Notes under the pieces: generated by a model
Databases searched by the model: none
What the model was told of the DNA's origin: nothing
Seen by the model: the letters and a program-made list of their open reading frames with translations, nothing else
NCBI GenBank assembly: GCA_045599185.1
Contig: JAZRVO010000030.1
Location: forward strand, 246,861-310,860
DNA: 64,000 bases
Direction: 5' to 3'
DNA from: UBA1240 sp045599185
GTDB taxonomy: Bacteria > Spirochaetota > Spirochaetia > Treponematales > Treponemataceae
Shown here: one piece after another, positions 1-8,000 of the stretch
Numbering within the stretch: the first letter of the stretch is position 1
How the letters are laid out: each line of letters opens with the position of its first letter
Made by a program: the position numbers and the translations under genes

Positions 1-1206
1 AAAATCAGAGAAGACTTCTCGATTGCACAGTGTATTCAGAAAGTATATGCTCATACAAGTGAGCAGTTTATAATTATTATAGATGAATACGATGTTTTTG
101 TGCGCGAGCAGGTTAATGATGTTATTTCAGATTCACTCTTTACAGAATATCTGGATTTTTTGAACGGTCTTTTTAAGAGCGACACAATAAAGCCTGCCAT
201 TGCTTTGGCATATTTGACGGGAATTTTACCAATAGTTCGCGATAAAGTTCAGTCAAAACTGAATAATTTTAGAGAATATTCTATGGTAAATGCTTTTGAA
301 TTAAGTGAGTTTGTTGGATTTAATTCAGATGAAGTGCAGTCTCTTTGCCTGCAATACAATATTGATTTTCCAGAATGTAAACGCTGGTATGACGGTTATC
401 ATCAAAACGGCTATGAAATATATAATCCGGAATCAGTGGTTACAACTCTTTCTGCTGGCGAGTTTGCAGGTTACTGGTCTCAGACGTCAACATATCAGGT
501 AATTTCGGACAGGTTGAAGATAAACTTTGACGGAATCCATGACGCTGTTGTAAGGATGATTGGTGGCGAAAGTGTTGATGTTGATGTAAATATGTACATG
601 AATACTATGACGGATTTTGTTACTAAGGATGATGTTCTTACATATCTAATTCATTTAGGCTATCTTTCTTATAATAAGAATGACAAGACATGCAGAATTC
701 CAAATTCTGAAATAACGGAACAGTGGCAGGCGGCAGTTTCTATATGTGACGAATATAAAGTGACAAACCAGATAATAAAACATTCCAAGGAACTTCTTGC
801 AGCAACTTTGGAAGGCGAGGAAGAAGCCGTTGCGGAAGCACTGGATATGAGCCATATTCATGCAACTTCAAACCGAAGTTATAATAGCGAAGACGGACTG
901 CAGTGTGCAATTTATCTTTCGTATATCTATGCCTTGAATAAATATACGATAGTAAAAGAAATGACAGCCGGTAAAGGCTTTGCAGATGTTACGTTCATTC
1001 CATATGTGCCCAATGTGCCTGCTATGATAATAGAGCTTAAGCACAATGGTGACGAGCGTACAGCCGTTAGGCAGATAAAGGAAAAGAAATATTTTGCATC
1101 CCTTGAACATTACAGCGGAGACCTGCTTTTTGTAGGCATAAATTACGACGAGAATACAAAGAAGCATGAGTGCAAGATAGAAAAATTTGTAAAGGAAGTG
1201 AAATAA
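1..1206 (+). CDS. AAA-ATPase-like / PD-(D/E)XK nuclease family protein (DUF1703 type), 5' end outside window
   Basis: The reading frame is open from base 1, so the gene enters from the left. A GTG at 100 could be read as a start, but it lies inside the Walker B strand (IIIIDEYDVF, bases 70-99), which shows that the true start is upstream. The rest matches the family layout: ATPase core, helical middle, then a C-terminal nuclease-like domain with the FADVTF and IIELKHNG strands (the D...E-x-K motif) near bases 980-1050. Proteins of this family are abundant in Treponema and Bacteroidetes; their role is unknown, with defence or selfish DNA suggested. The 3' end is closely followed by a glycosyltransferase fragment at 1214. 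A near copy of its last 60 bases recurs at 2790. The family call is secure, the function is not. Confidence 0.85.
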   Translation, partial: KIREDFSIAQCIQKVYAHTSEQFIIIIDEYDVFVREQVNDVISDSLFTEYLDFLNGLFKSDTIKPAIALAYLTGILPIVRDKVQSKLNNFREYSMVNAFELSEFVGFNSDEVQSLCLQYNIDFPECKRWYDGYHQNGYEIYNPESVVTTLSAGEFAGYWSQTSTYQVISDRLKINFDGIHDAVVRMIGGESVDVDVNMYMNTMTDFVTKDDVLTYLIHLGYLSYNKNDKTCRIPNSEITEQWQAAVSICDEYKVTNQIIKHSKELLAATLEGEEEAVAEALDMSHIHATSNRSYNSEDGLQCAIYLSYIYALNKYTIVKEMTAGKGFADVTFIPYVPNVPAMIIELKHNGDERTAVRQIKEKKYFASLEHYSGDLLFVGINYDENTKKHECKIEKFVKEVK

Positions 1207-1213
1207 AAATAAA

Positions 1214-1765
1214 TTGAACAACGAGCCTTTACTTTCGGTGGTTGTACCTGTTTATAATGTAGAACCCTATTTGGAACGATGCATTCAGTCTATTTTGAAT
1301 CAGACATATAAAAATCTGGCAGTTATTCTTGTTGATGACGGCTCTACCGATAAAAGTGGTTTAATCTGTGATGAATACGAACATAGAGATGAAAGGGTAA
1401 TCGTTATACATAAGCAAAATGGCGGGCAATCTTCTGCAAGAAAAGCTGGTGCTGTTATAGCAACAGGAATTTATATTACATCTGTAGATAGCGATGACTG
1501 GATAGAAAACAATATGTTTGAAGAGAAGTACAGAACGGAGAAGGGCGAAGCGATGCCGTTGTCTGGGAAAACGAAATCATCTACATATTTGAGTTTAAGA
1601 TGGACGGAACTGCAAAAGAAGCCATCAGCCAGATTAACTCAAAAGATTATCCGATTGCCTACAAAAATGACGGAAGAAAAATTGTCAGGTCGGTGTGAAT
1701 TATTCCAGCAAAGAAAAACAGCTGACCGAGTGGATAATTCAGGAAGAGTAGGGGAAATATTATAA
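1214..1765 (+). pseudogene. GT2 glycosyltransferase, N-terminal fragment joined to foreign sequence
   Basis: The frame starts with TTG after a purine-rich stretch supplied by the end of the preceding gene. About 100 residues are a normal GT-A family 2 start: SVVVPVYNVEPYLE, then DDGSTDKS, then the metal-binding DSDDW near 1495-1500. Normal GT2 sequence stops at about base 1515-1520. Downstream the frame reads nonsense (KYRTEKGEAMPLSG), because the DNA there belongs to a nuclease remnant read in another frame. Typical members of the family have 250-400 residues, whereas this ORF has 183 and lacks the acceptor half. It is most probably a non-functional recombination product. Confidence 0.8.
1522..1750 (+). 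pseudogene. Remnant of a DUF1703-family PD-(D/E)XK nuclease domain
   Basis: In the frame starting at 1522 the DNA encodes EVQNGEGRSDAVVW, then IIYIFEFKMDG, then AISQINSKDY, which is the characteristic C-terminal nuclease domain of the AAA-ATPase-like family (SDxxV...EFK catalytic strands). Around 1690 a one-base frameshift moves the reading to VGVNYSSKEKQLTEW, which ends at a TAG at 1748-1750. No start codon or ATPase part is present. The copy is not the same subtype as the one at 1-1206, whose catalytic strand reads IELKHNG. This is a dead 3' fragment fused to the GT2 fragment at 1214. Confidence 0.8.
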
Positions 1766-1944
1766 TATTTCACACCTAGTTAGTGAATTAAATTTGAAAG
1801 ATCATTATAATTTATTTAGCTGGAATTTTGTGATGTGCTTTATATAAAGGAATGAAACTGTTTGAAAATTGCAAATTGTAGATATTCTTATTAAAAAAGT
1901 AGAAAAAACTTTGAAAGAGTGTGAGTAAGTAAGATATTTGAATA

Positions 1945-1964
1945 TAGCCTAATTTGTTAGGTTA
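1945..1964. promoter_or_regulatory. Imperfect palindrome upstream of the toxin-antitoxin pair, possible operator
   Basis: The bases TAGCCTAA-TTTG-TTAGGTTA form 8-bp arms with one mismatch around a 4-base spacer. It overlaps or abuts a TATTAT/TATAGT -10-like element at 1963-1971, about 30 bases before the antitoxin start. Type II toxin-antitoxin operons are commonly autoregulated at such sites. The repeat is seen directly; its regulatory role is inferred. Confidence 0.35.
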
Positions 1965-1997
1965 TTATAGTATGGATGCATAACGAGGGGGGCTTTT

Positions 1998-2276
1998 ATG
2001 TTAATGACAGATGTTAATATTTCAGTACCGCAATCAATTGTTCCGTATACAAAAATAGAAGATGAAAACATGCAGCTGATGCGTAATGCAATGCTTATTT
2101 TCCCTTATATTAAAAATGATTCTATTTCGTATGGGAAAGCGGCAGAACTGCTTGGCATGAATAAGCTTGATTTAATTTCTTTGTATGGAAGTTTAGGAAT
2201 TTGTTATTTTGATCAAACTGGAGATGAACTGGATAGTGATATTCTTGCCATTAAAAAAGTCAGAGGTACTTTTTGA
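1998..2276 (+). CDS. UPF0175-family antitoxin-like protein
   Basis: This 92-residue protein has an early strand (VNISVPQSI) and a helix-turn-helix-like segment (SYGKAAELLGMNKLDLISL, residues about 48-66), the pattern of UPF0175 (PF03683), which is usually paired with DUF3368 PIN proteins. The ATG at 1998 follows a strong GAGGGGGG Shine-Dalgarno-like stretch. The stop codon overlaps the start of the PIN gene (TGATG), which indicates translational coupling. It probably neutralises the toxin and represses the operon. The pairing is strong support, but the protein itself is short and divergent. Confidence 0.7.
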   Translation: MLMTDVNISVPQSIVPYTKIEDENMQLMRNAMLIFPYIKNDSISYGKAAELLGMNKLDLISLYGSLGICYFDQTGDELDSDILAIKKVRGTF

Positions 2277-2767
2277 TGACTGTCATTTCGGATACAACTC
2301 CTATAATTTCTCTTATAAAAATTCAAAAATTGGATTTGCTTCAGAATCTTTTTAAAGAAATATTGATACCTGATGCTGTTTTTAAAGAATTAACGACAAA
2401 CACAGTTTATAAAGAAGAAGCTGAAATAGTAAAAAATTGTGATTTTTTTAGAACGGTATCGGTGCAGAATAAAAAATCACTTGAAATATTTCAAAAAATT
2501 ACTGATTTGGATGACGGTGAAAGTGAAGCTATAATAATAGTTGATGAACAGAAATCTGATCTTTTGATTATGGATGAAAGGAAAGGGCGCAAAATAGCAG
2601 GAAAGCTTGGTATAAATTTAACAGGAACAATTGGTATTTTGATACAGGCTTATAACGAAAAAATGATTACAGCTGAAGATGTGAAGCTTTGTCTTCAAAA
2701 TCTTAGGCAGCAGAATATTCGTATAAGTGAAGAATTAATGAATATAGCTTTTGAAAAATTACAATAA
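2276..2767 (+). CDS. DUF3368 PIN-domain toxin (VapC-like ribonuclease)
   Basis: The protein has about 163 residues. It starts with TVISDTTPIISL, the first acidic PIN strand, and continues with LIPDAVFKEL, DLDDGESEAI and LLIMDERKGRKIA, which place the expected acidic metal ligands of a PIN RNase. The ATG at 2276 overlaps the antitoxin stop; a TTG at 2273 is an alternative start. Length and motif order match DUF3368 (COG2405). It presumably cleaves RNA when freed from the UPF0175 partner. The pair sits between two broken nuclease remnants, in a position typical for a mobile stabilisation module. Confidence 0.75.
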   Translation: MTVISDTTPIISLIKIQKLDLLQNLFKEILIPDAVFKELTTNTVYKEEAEIVKNCDFFRTVSVQNKKSLEIFQKITDLDDGESEAIIIVDEQKSDLLIMDERKGRKIAGKLGINLTGTIGILIQAYNEKMITAEDVKLCLQNLRQQNIRISEELMNIAFEKLQ

Positions 2768-2789
2768 AAGTATGTTTTTTAGTGGTTGA

Positions 2790-2850
2790 CAGAGAAACCA
2801 CAAAGAAAACACGAGTACAAAATAGAAAAATTTGTGAAGGAAGTGGGATA
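2790..2850 (+). pseudogene. Second 3' tail of a DUF1703-family gene
   Basis: The DNA encodes KHEYKIEKFVKEVG and then TAG, almost identical to the last residues of the gene ending at 1206 (KHECKIEKFVKEVK). The nucleotide match runs over roughly 60 bases, with a one-base indel near 2805. Nothing upstream belongs to the same frame. The AAGGAAGTG stretch of this tail doubles as the Shine-Dalgarno region of the GT4 gene at 2855, as the equivalent stretch does for the gene at 1214. Confidence 0.7.
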
Positions 2851-2854
2851 GAAT

Positions 2855-4000
2855 ATGAGAAAAATCAAGATTCTTCAATTCCCTATAGCAAATTCTTTTG
2901 GTGGAATAACTCATTATGCTGTAAATAACTGGAAATGGATGGATAAAAATATCTTCCAATGCGATTTTGCTACAATGAGCAGATCATTATTCTTTGCCTC
3001 AGATTTAGAAGCAATGGGTAGTAAAATTCATTATATTTCTTGCTATGCAGAACAAAACAAAGAACAGTTTATAAAAGAATTTGATGCTATTCTAGACAAC
3101 GGTTATGATGTTGTTCATTTGCATACTAAACAGTGGAAAAGTTTTCTTGTGGAAGAACTTTGTAAATCTCATGGGGTCAAAAAGGTAATTGTCCATTCCC
3201 ATTCCACTAGATGTGATAATAATAATGAAGAATTGAGAAAAAAAGAAACGGAGGAGCATTATAGAGTTCGTGATTTATTCAATGAATCTCTTGCAACAGA
3301 TTTTTGGGCTTGTTCAAAATTGGCCGCTGATTGGCTTTTTGGTGATAGAATAGAATCTTCTAGAATCAAAATTATGAACAATGCAATTGAAACTGATAAA
3401 TTTTTATATGATTCAAATATCCGAAATAATCTAAGGGCAAGGTATAATTTAGAAAATAGATTTGTAATTGGTAATGTAGGAAGATTGGTTTATCAAAAAA
3501 ATCAGTCTTTTTTAATAGACGTTTTTGCAGAAGTTTCTAAATCTTGTAAAGATGCTGTTCTTGTTTTAATAGGAGATGGCGAATTAGAACTTGCACTTAA
3601 GCAACAGTGTAAGAAACTAGGCATAGAAGATAGGGTTTTATTTATGGGAAAACAGACAAATGTAAATGAACTTTATAGCATGATGGATTTGTTTGTTTTA
3701 CCAAGTAATTTTGAAGGTTTCCCAATTACATTGGTTGAGGCTCAAGCTTCTGGAATTAAATGTCTTGCAAGTGATGTTATTACAAAAGAAGTTGCTTTAT
3801 GTGATAATATACAGTTTTTACCATTAGTAAAGAATGTTTGGAAAGAGAATATGATTACTCGTATAAATGATCCCTTTTATGATAGAACTGATATGAAGAA
3901 TGTTATTGTTGAAAATGGTTATGACAGCATGGAACAAATAATGTTGATTCAAAATGAATATGCTAAAAATATTTCGGGGGGGGGGGGTACTAAAGTATAG
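2855..4000 (+). CDS. GT4-family glycosyltransferase (EpsF/WcaL-like)
   Basis: This is a 381-residue GT-B retaining glycosyltransferase. The N-terminal acceptor half contains NSFGGITHY and DVVHLHTKQW; the C-terminal nucleotide-sugar half contains VIGNVGRLVYQKNQ (about residue 205), LIGDGELE and the EGFPITLVEAQASG motif (E-x7-E, about residue 290). It acts on the cytoplasmic face of the membrane in glycan assembly; donor and acceptor are unknown. The extreme 3' end holds a run of twelve G, so the last residues (GGGGTKV) and the stop depend on tract length. The next ORF at 4021 is a headless accessory domain, which may once have been attached. Confidence 0.85.
   Translation: MRKIKILQFPIANSFGGITHYAVNNWKWMDKNIFQCDFATMSRSLFFASDLEAMGSKIHYISCYAEQNKEQFIKEFDAILDNGYDVVHLHTKQWKSFLVEELCKSHGVKKVIVHSHSTRCDNNNEELRKKETEEHYRVRDLFNESLATDFWACSKLAADWLFGDRIESSRIKIMNNAIETDKFLYDSNIRNNLRARYNLENRFVIGNVGRLVYQKNQSFLIDVFAEVSKSCKDAVLVLIGDGELELALKQQCKKLGIEDRVLFMGKQTNVNELYSMMDLFVLPSNFEGFPITLVEAQASGIKCLASDVITKEVALCDNIQFLPLVKNVWKENMITRINDPFYDRTDMKNVIVENGYDSMEQIMLIQNEYAKNISGGGGTKV
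3976..3987. repeat. G12 homopolymer within GT4 gene 3' end
   Basis: Twelve consecutive G lie in an otherwise strongly AT-rich gene. In the present length the GT4 frame ends at TAG 3998-4000. One other frame continues to a stop just after 4090, and the third stops at 3991. Poly-G tracts of this size are hypermutable by slipped-strand mispairing and are used for phase variation in Treponema pallidum, among others. Assembly error in the run is also possible. Confidence 0.9.
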
Positions 4001-4020
4001 TATAATTTCATCTTGCTCTA

Positions 4021-4290
4021 CATATTCTCGTTTATGGTGGCGGCAAGTTTGGTCAGCAATTGAAGACATTTTTGCAAAAATATCCAGAGTTTAATATAGT
4101 TGCGTATACAGACAAAGCAATTATTGAAGATTATGTTAGTGTTGAAGAAGCCTTAAAAAAGGATTATGATGTCATAATCATCGCTATTGCCTTGGCAAGT
4201 TCTGCAAAAAGTGCAGTGCATGACCTAATCGGACTAGGTGTGGAAAGAGAAAAGATTAAGAAAATTGATGTAAAGTATATTTTTAGTTAG
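4021..4290 (+). pseudogene. Orphan Rossmann-like accessory domain, start missing
   Basis: From 4021 the frame reads ILVYGGGKFGQQL, then NIVAYTDKA, DYDVIIIAIA and GVEREKIKKI: the complete small nucleotide-binding-like domain found attached to many other proteins in this island. The frame is closed by TAA at 4003-4005 and has no ATG. The first possible start (TTG 4060) would delete the glycine-rich loop. It is probably the detached C-terminal domain of the GT4 gene upstream or a relic of another gene. Confidence 0.65.
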
Positions 4291-4332
4291 AAATTGTAAA
4301 TTAAGTAAAGACATATGTTTTAGGTGGGATTT

Positions 4333-5427
4333 ATGGATAGTAAGAATGAGTATATTAAATTATTAAAGGCATATGATTGTTCAAATATTTATATTTTTGG
4401 TGCAGGAACATTTGGAAAAATTTTTGGAGAGTTTTTCACCAAAAACAATATTCCTTTTTGTGGATTTATTGATAATAATCCAGATAAGTGGAATACAAAA
4501 TTATTAAATAAGGAAATTGTAAGTCTTGATTCCATAACTGATAAGAAAGCTATAGTTGTTGTAATATCTATTTCGCCAATTCAATATGCATTACCTTACA
4601 AAGAAATATATAAGCAATTAATCGATTCAGGTGTAAATAAAGAAAATATTATTGAACTTTCAAGAAATTTGGAATTGACTCAGGAAATAATGCTTGATGT
4701 AAAAAATCCTGATTTGTATATAAATAAAACTGCAGGTTTGAAAAATATTTATGAAGGACAGAAGTGTTTTTTACTTGGAAATGGACCGAGCTTAACTATT
4801 GAAGATTTAAGGAAAACAGATAAGTTTTTGTCATTTGGGTGTAACACCTTAATCCAATTTATGAAAACTTATGGATGGTATCCATCTTTCTTTTATTTTG
4901 AGGATACAATTTTTATACAGAAATATGTTAGTACTAAAAATGATATTGATTTTCTCACTGATAAATGTAAGCTATGTTTTACATCTATTGTAAATGAGAT
5001 TTTTGATAAGTATCGTGATAGTTATCAAAATTTATTCTTTTTCAAGAATAATCGGGCTTCAAAAGAAGTATATATTCAAGAAGATATAACAAAAGGATTA
5101 ATCCTTGGGGGAACATCCTTATTTGGTATGATTCAGTTACTTGTTTATATGGGAATAAAAGAAATTTACCTACTTGGGGTTGATTTTTCTTTTCATAAAG
5201 AGGCTAGAAACGATGGTCAGTTGAAAATAAATGATAATATAAAAAATCATGCAGAAGGAATGAATCAGGTAAGCGATGGTATATACTATGTCGATTTTAT
5301 TTTAAAGGGGTGGCTTGCCGCCAAGCAATATGCCGATTCTCATGGTATAAAAATCTACAATGCGACTCGTGGCGGAAAGCTGGAAGTTTTCCCACGTGTT
5401 GATTTTGATTCTTTGTTTGAAAATTGA
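4333..5427 (+). CDS. Rossmann-like domain + DUF115 (MptE/Maf-like) putative glycosyltransferase
   Basis: The ATG at 4333 has AGGTGG six bases upstream and is preferred over GTG 4324. Residues about 15-110 are the island's accessory domain (IYIFGAGTFGK, GFIDNNPDKW). The remainder is a DUF115 domain: FLLGNGPSL, FGCNTLIQF, LGGTSLFGMIQLL, IYLLGVDFSF and a C-terminal NATRGGKLEVFPRVD. DUF115 proteins include Maf flagellin glycosyltransferases, structurally related to GT42 sialyltransferases, and are associated with nonulosonic acids. The genes for a nonulosonate synthase and a CMP-activating enzyme follow directly, so this is the best candidate for the transferase that uses that CMP sugar. Domain call secure, substrate inferred. 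Confidence 0.75.
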   Translation: MDSKNEYIKLLKAYDCSNIYIFGAGTFGKIFGEFFTKNNIPFCGFIDNNPDKWNTKLLNKEIVSLDSITDKKAIVVVISISPIQYALPYKEIYKQLIDSGVNKENIIELSRNLELTQEIMLDVKNPDLYINKTAGLKNIYEGQKCFLLGNGPSLTIEDLRKTDKFLSFGCNTLIQFMKTYGWYPSFFYFEDTIFIQKYVSTKNDIDFLTDKCKLCFTSIVNEIFDKYRDSYQNLFFFKNNRASKEVYIQEDITKGLILGGTSLFGMIQLLVYMGIKEIYLLGVDFSFHKEARNDGQLKINDNIKNHAEGMNQVSDGIYYVDFILKGWLAAKQYADSHGIKIYNATRGGKLEVFPRVDFDSLFEN

Positions 5428-5487
5428 TATTTATTTTAAATTACACTACAATTACCAAGCTTTTAACAATAAAAACGAAGTGAGTAT

Positions 5488-6381
5488 ATGAAAAATCCTA
5501 TAGTAATTGCAGAAATTGGTTGTAATCATAAGGGCGATATGGAAATTGCCCATCGTATGATTAAGTTATTGGGTGTATTAAAAGAATTAGATTCTAATTC
5601 ATATATTGATGCTGTAAAGTTTCAAAAAAGAAACAATAAAGAACTTCTTTCAGAAGAAGAATATAACGCCCCTCATCCTCATCCAGAAAACAGTTATGGT
5701 GAAACGTATGGCTTGCATCGAGAAGCTTTGGAGTTTACGGTAGAGCAGCATGCTCAATTGAAGGAGTGGTGTGAACAAGAAGGACTTGTTTATTCAACCT
5801 CTGTATGGGATTTAACTTCTGCAAAAGAAATTGTTTCATTAAATCCAAAACTAATCAAAGTTCCATCTGCATGTAATCTTGATTTTAATATTCTTAAATA
5901 TCTTCGTGACAATTTTAATGGTGAAATACATCTTGCTTTCGGCATGACAACAAAAGAAGAAGAGAAAAAGATTGTAGATTTCTTTCTTGAAAAAGACCGT
6001 GCAAAAGATTTAGTTATTTATGCCTGTACATCTGGATATCCAGTTCCTTATGAAGATATATGTCTTCTTGAATTGACTCGTCTTAGAGAACAATTTGGTA
6101 ATATTGTAAAGGGAATTGGATTTTCAGGGCATCATAATGGAATTGCAGCTGATGTTGCTGCCCTTACCCTGGGTGCAGAGTATTTTGAACGTCATTTTAC
6201 ACTTAACAGAACATGGAAAGGTACTGATCATGCAGCATCACTTGAACCTCAGGGAATGCAGAAACTTGCAAGAGACCTGCGTAATGTTTCAAAGGCTTTA
6301 ACATTTAAATCTGAAGATGTTCTTGATATTGAAAAAGTGCAGAGAAAAAAACTAAAGCATGTGAGAGAACTGGAGAATTAA
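5488..6381 (+). CDS. neuB: N-acetylneuraminate / nonulosonate synthase (NeuB), without SAF domain
   Basis: The 297-residue protein covers only the TIM-barrel of the family. It starts VIAEIGCNHKGDM and has AVKFQKR, STSVWD, KVPSACN and SGHHNGIAADVAAL, followed by ERHFTLNR and KGTDHAASLEP, which carry the PEP and metal site of NeuB. Usual NeuB proteins have about 340-350 residues and end with an antifreeze-like SAF domain; here the frame stops at RELEN. The enzyme condenses phosphoenolpyruvate with a mannose-type substrate. The fused phosphatase downstream suggests a 6-phosphorylated substrate and a 9-phosphate product. The stop lies two bases before the next start, so the genes are co-translated. 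Confidence 0.85.
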   Translation: MKNPIVIAEIGCNHKGDMEIAHRMIKLLGVLKELDSNSYIDAVKFQKRNNKELLSEEEYNAPHPHPENSYGETYGLHREALEFTVEQHAQLKEWCEQEGLVYSTSVWDLTSAKEIVSLNPKLIKVPSACNLDFNILKYLRDNFNGEIHLAFGMTTKEEEKKIVDFFLEKDRAKDLVIYACTSGYPVPYEDICLLELTRLREQFGNIVKGIGFSGHHNGIAADVAALTLGAEYFERHFTLNRTWKGTDHAASLEPQGMQKLARDLRNVSKALTFKSEDVLDIEKVQRKKLKHVRELEN

Positions 6382-6383
6382 AA

Positions 6384-7544
6384 ATGACTGTAGCCTTTAT
6401 ACCTGTTCGCGGTGGCAGTAAATCTATACCGCTTAAAAATATTAAAGATTTTTGTGGCAAGCCACTGGTTTATTGGAATATAAAGGCTTTGCAGGATGCT
6501 GACTGTGTTGACAAAATAATTGTTGCAACAGATTCTTCCATTATAAAAGAAACGGTAAATACATTTTGTTTTTCTAAAGTTTCTGTTTATGACCGCAAAG
6601 CAGAAAATGCCGTTGATACAGCCAGTACAGAAAGTGTAATGCTTGAATATATAGAGTCTGCAAAACTTTCTGAAGATTTAATATTCATGCTTGTTCAGGC
6701 AACTTCTCCATTAACTCAGACTGTTCATTTTGAAGAAGCTATGAATATGTATAATTCTGGAAAATATGATTCTTTACTGACTTGTGTAAAAAATTATCGT
6801 TTTTTTTGGAATGAAGACGGAACATCCAAAAACTATGATTACAAAAACCGACCGCGACGGCAGGATTTTGACGGCGTTTTTATGGAGAATGGAGCTTTCT
6901 ATATTAATTCTGTAAAAAATATCAAAGAATATAAAAATCGTCTTAGTGGAAAAATTGGTATTTATGAGATGCCTGAATATACTGCTACTGAAATTGATGA
7001 GCCTGATGATTGGATAATCCTTGAAAATCTTATGCGCCGACACGTGTTAAAGAGCGAAATGGAAATTCCTGAAATTAAAATGTTCCTTACGGATTGTGAT
7101 GGCTGTCTTACAGATGGCGGAATGTACTATTCAGAAAGTGGTGATGAACTTAAAAAGTTTAATACTACAGATGGAATGGGTTTTAAGTTATTAAAAGAAA
7201 GAGGAATTATTACGGGTGTCATTACCGGCGAAAAACGAGAACTGAATTTACGTCGTGCCAAAAAACTTAACCTTGATATCATAGAGCAAGGGGTAACGGA
7301 TAAGCTTGCAAAAATAAAAGAACTTTGCAAACAATATGATATTGATATAAAAAATGTATTATACATAGGTGATGACATTAATGATTTAGAGTCTGTAAAA
7401 GCAGTTGGTTTTGGCTGTTCTGTTGCTAATGGAATTGAATGTGTTAAACAGGCTGCAAAGTATGTTTCAAAAAAATCTGGTGGAGATGGTGCTGTTAGGG
7501 AATTTGTGGATTTAGTAATTAACAGGAGAAAAAACGATAAATAA
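6384..7544 (+). CDS. neuA: CMP-nonulosonate cytidylyltransferase fused to KdsC-like HAD phosphatase
   Basis: The 386-residue fusion has an N-terminal acylneuraminate cytidylyltransferase (AFIPVRGGSKSIPLKN, VATDSS, LVQATSPL, ENGAFYIN; residues 1 to about 215). A C-terminal C0-type HAD phosphatase follows (FLTDCDGCLTDG, TTDGMGF, ITGE, YIGDDINDLE; about 230-380). The DxD nucleophile pair and the GDDxND metal motif are intact. The same domain order occurs in vertebrate CMAS and in KDN pathways of Bacteroides. The protein probably removes the 9-phosphate of the NeuB product and couples the free acid to CMP. Whether the sugar is Neu5Ac, KDN or another acid cannot be decided from the sequence. Confidence 0.85.
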   Translation: MTVAFIPVRGGSKSIPLKNIKDFCGKPLVYWNIKALQDADCVDKIIVATDSSIIKETVNTFCFSKVSVYDRKAENAVDTASTESVMLEYIESAKLSEDLIFMLVQATSPLTQTVHFEEAMNMYNSGKYDSLLTCVKNYRFFWNEDGTSKNYDYKNRPRRQDFDGVFMENGAFYINSVKNIKEYKNRLSGKIGIYEMPEYTATEIDEPDDWIILENLMRRHVLKSEMEIPEIKMFLTDCDGCLTDGGMYYSESGDELKKFNTTDGMGFKLLKERGIITGVITGEKRELNLRRAKKLNLDIIEQGVTDKLAKIKELCKQYDIDIKNVLYIGDDINDLESVKAVGFGCSVANGIECVKQAAKYVSKKSGGDGAVREFVDLVINRRKNDK

Positions 7545-7694
7545 ATTTGACGAAAACAATGCTTTTGATTATGAAAATGGGGGAATGTAAAAAGAAGTTT
7601 TTATCTTAAAAGAATAAGGGAACTTCCTTTAAAATCGGGGGATTTGTTTTTTTTACTAGATTTAATAGATTGATATGAAGTTTATGACTATAAT

Positions 7695-7832
7695 ATGAAT
7701 TTAGAATTTAAAAATTTATATGATAAAGAAGGTGTTTGTTGGAAAGGTTTTCCGGGACTTTATAATTATAAAGGTTCTATGTTATTAGCAGACAGATTAT
7801 GTGAGATAATAACGTCTGTGAATTTATTGTAA
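7695..7832 (+). pseudogene. Small ORF, probable C-terminal relic of an unidentified enzyme
   Basis: The 45-residue frame ends in the ordered-looking segment FPGLYNYKGSMLLADRL. This has the flavour of the C-terminal part of SGNH-type hydrolases, but it is too short to assign. There is no convincing Shine-Dalgarno sequence. It is most likely what is left of a deleted gene between neuA and the GT8. Confidence 0.35.
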
Positions 7833-7894
7833 CTAAGTTTTTTTTGCTGTTAAGGAAAAAGTTGAATTGATTTTGAGTTAGAAGGTATGTATAT

Positions 7895-7996
7895 ATGAAT
7901 CCAAAAAGTATCAGTGATCTTGCGTGGAGCCGTAGTTATGAGTCTGATGATATTTTAGATTGTGGTATTGAAAACATAAATTATACACAGGAATAG
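7895..7996 (+). CDS. Possible 33-residue leader or relic peptide upstream of the GT8 gene
   Basis: The ATG is preceded by GAAGG at a suitable distance, and the stop lies five bases before the GT8 start at 8001, so ribosomes could be handed on. The peptide (NPKSISDLAWSRSYESDD...) resembles nothing known to me. It may be a gene relic or a coupling leader. Confidence 0.3.
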   Translation: MNPKSISDLAWSRSYESDDILDCGIENINYTQE

Positions 7997-8000
7997 AACT

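Larger units (their letters stand above)
7545..8000. other. Gap with gene relics between neuA and the GT8 gene
   Basis: This 456-base stretch holds no full gene. It contains two short frames, listed separately at 7695 and 7895, and AT-rich filler. No clear terminator or promoter was found. Confidence 0.6.

Noticed and set aside
1987..1992. Six-G run before the antitoxin start
   Set aside because: It is part of a strong ribosome site and is too short to be clearly hypermutable.
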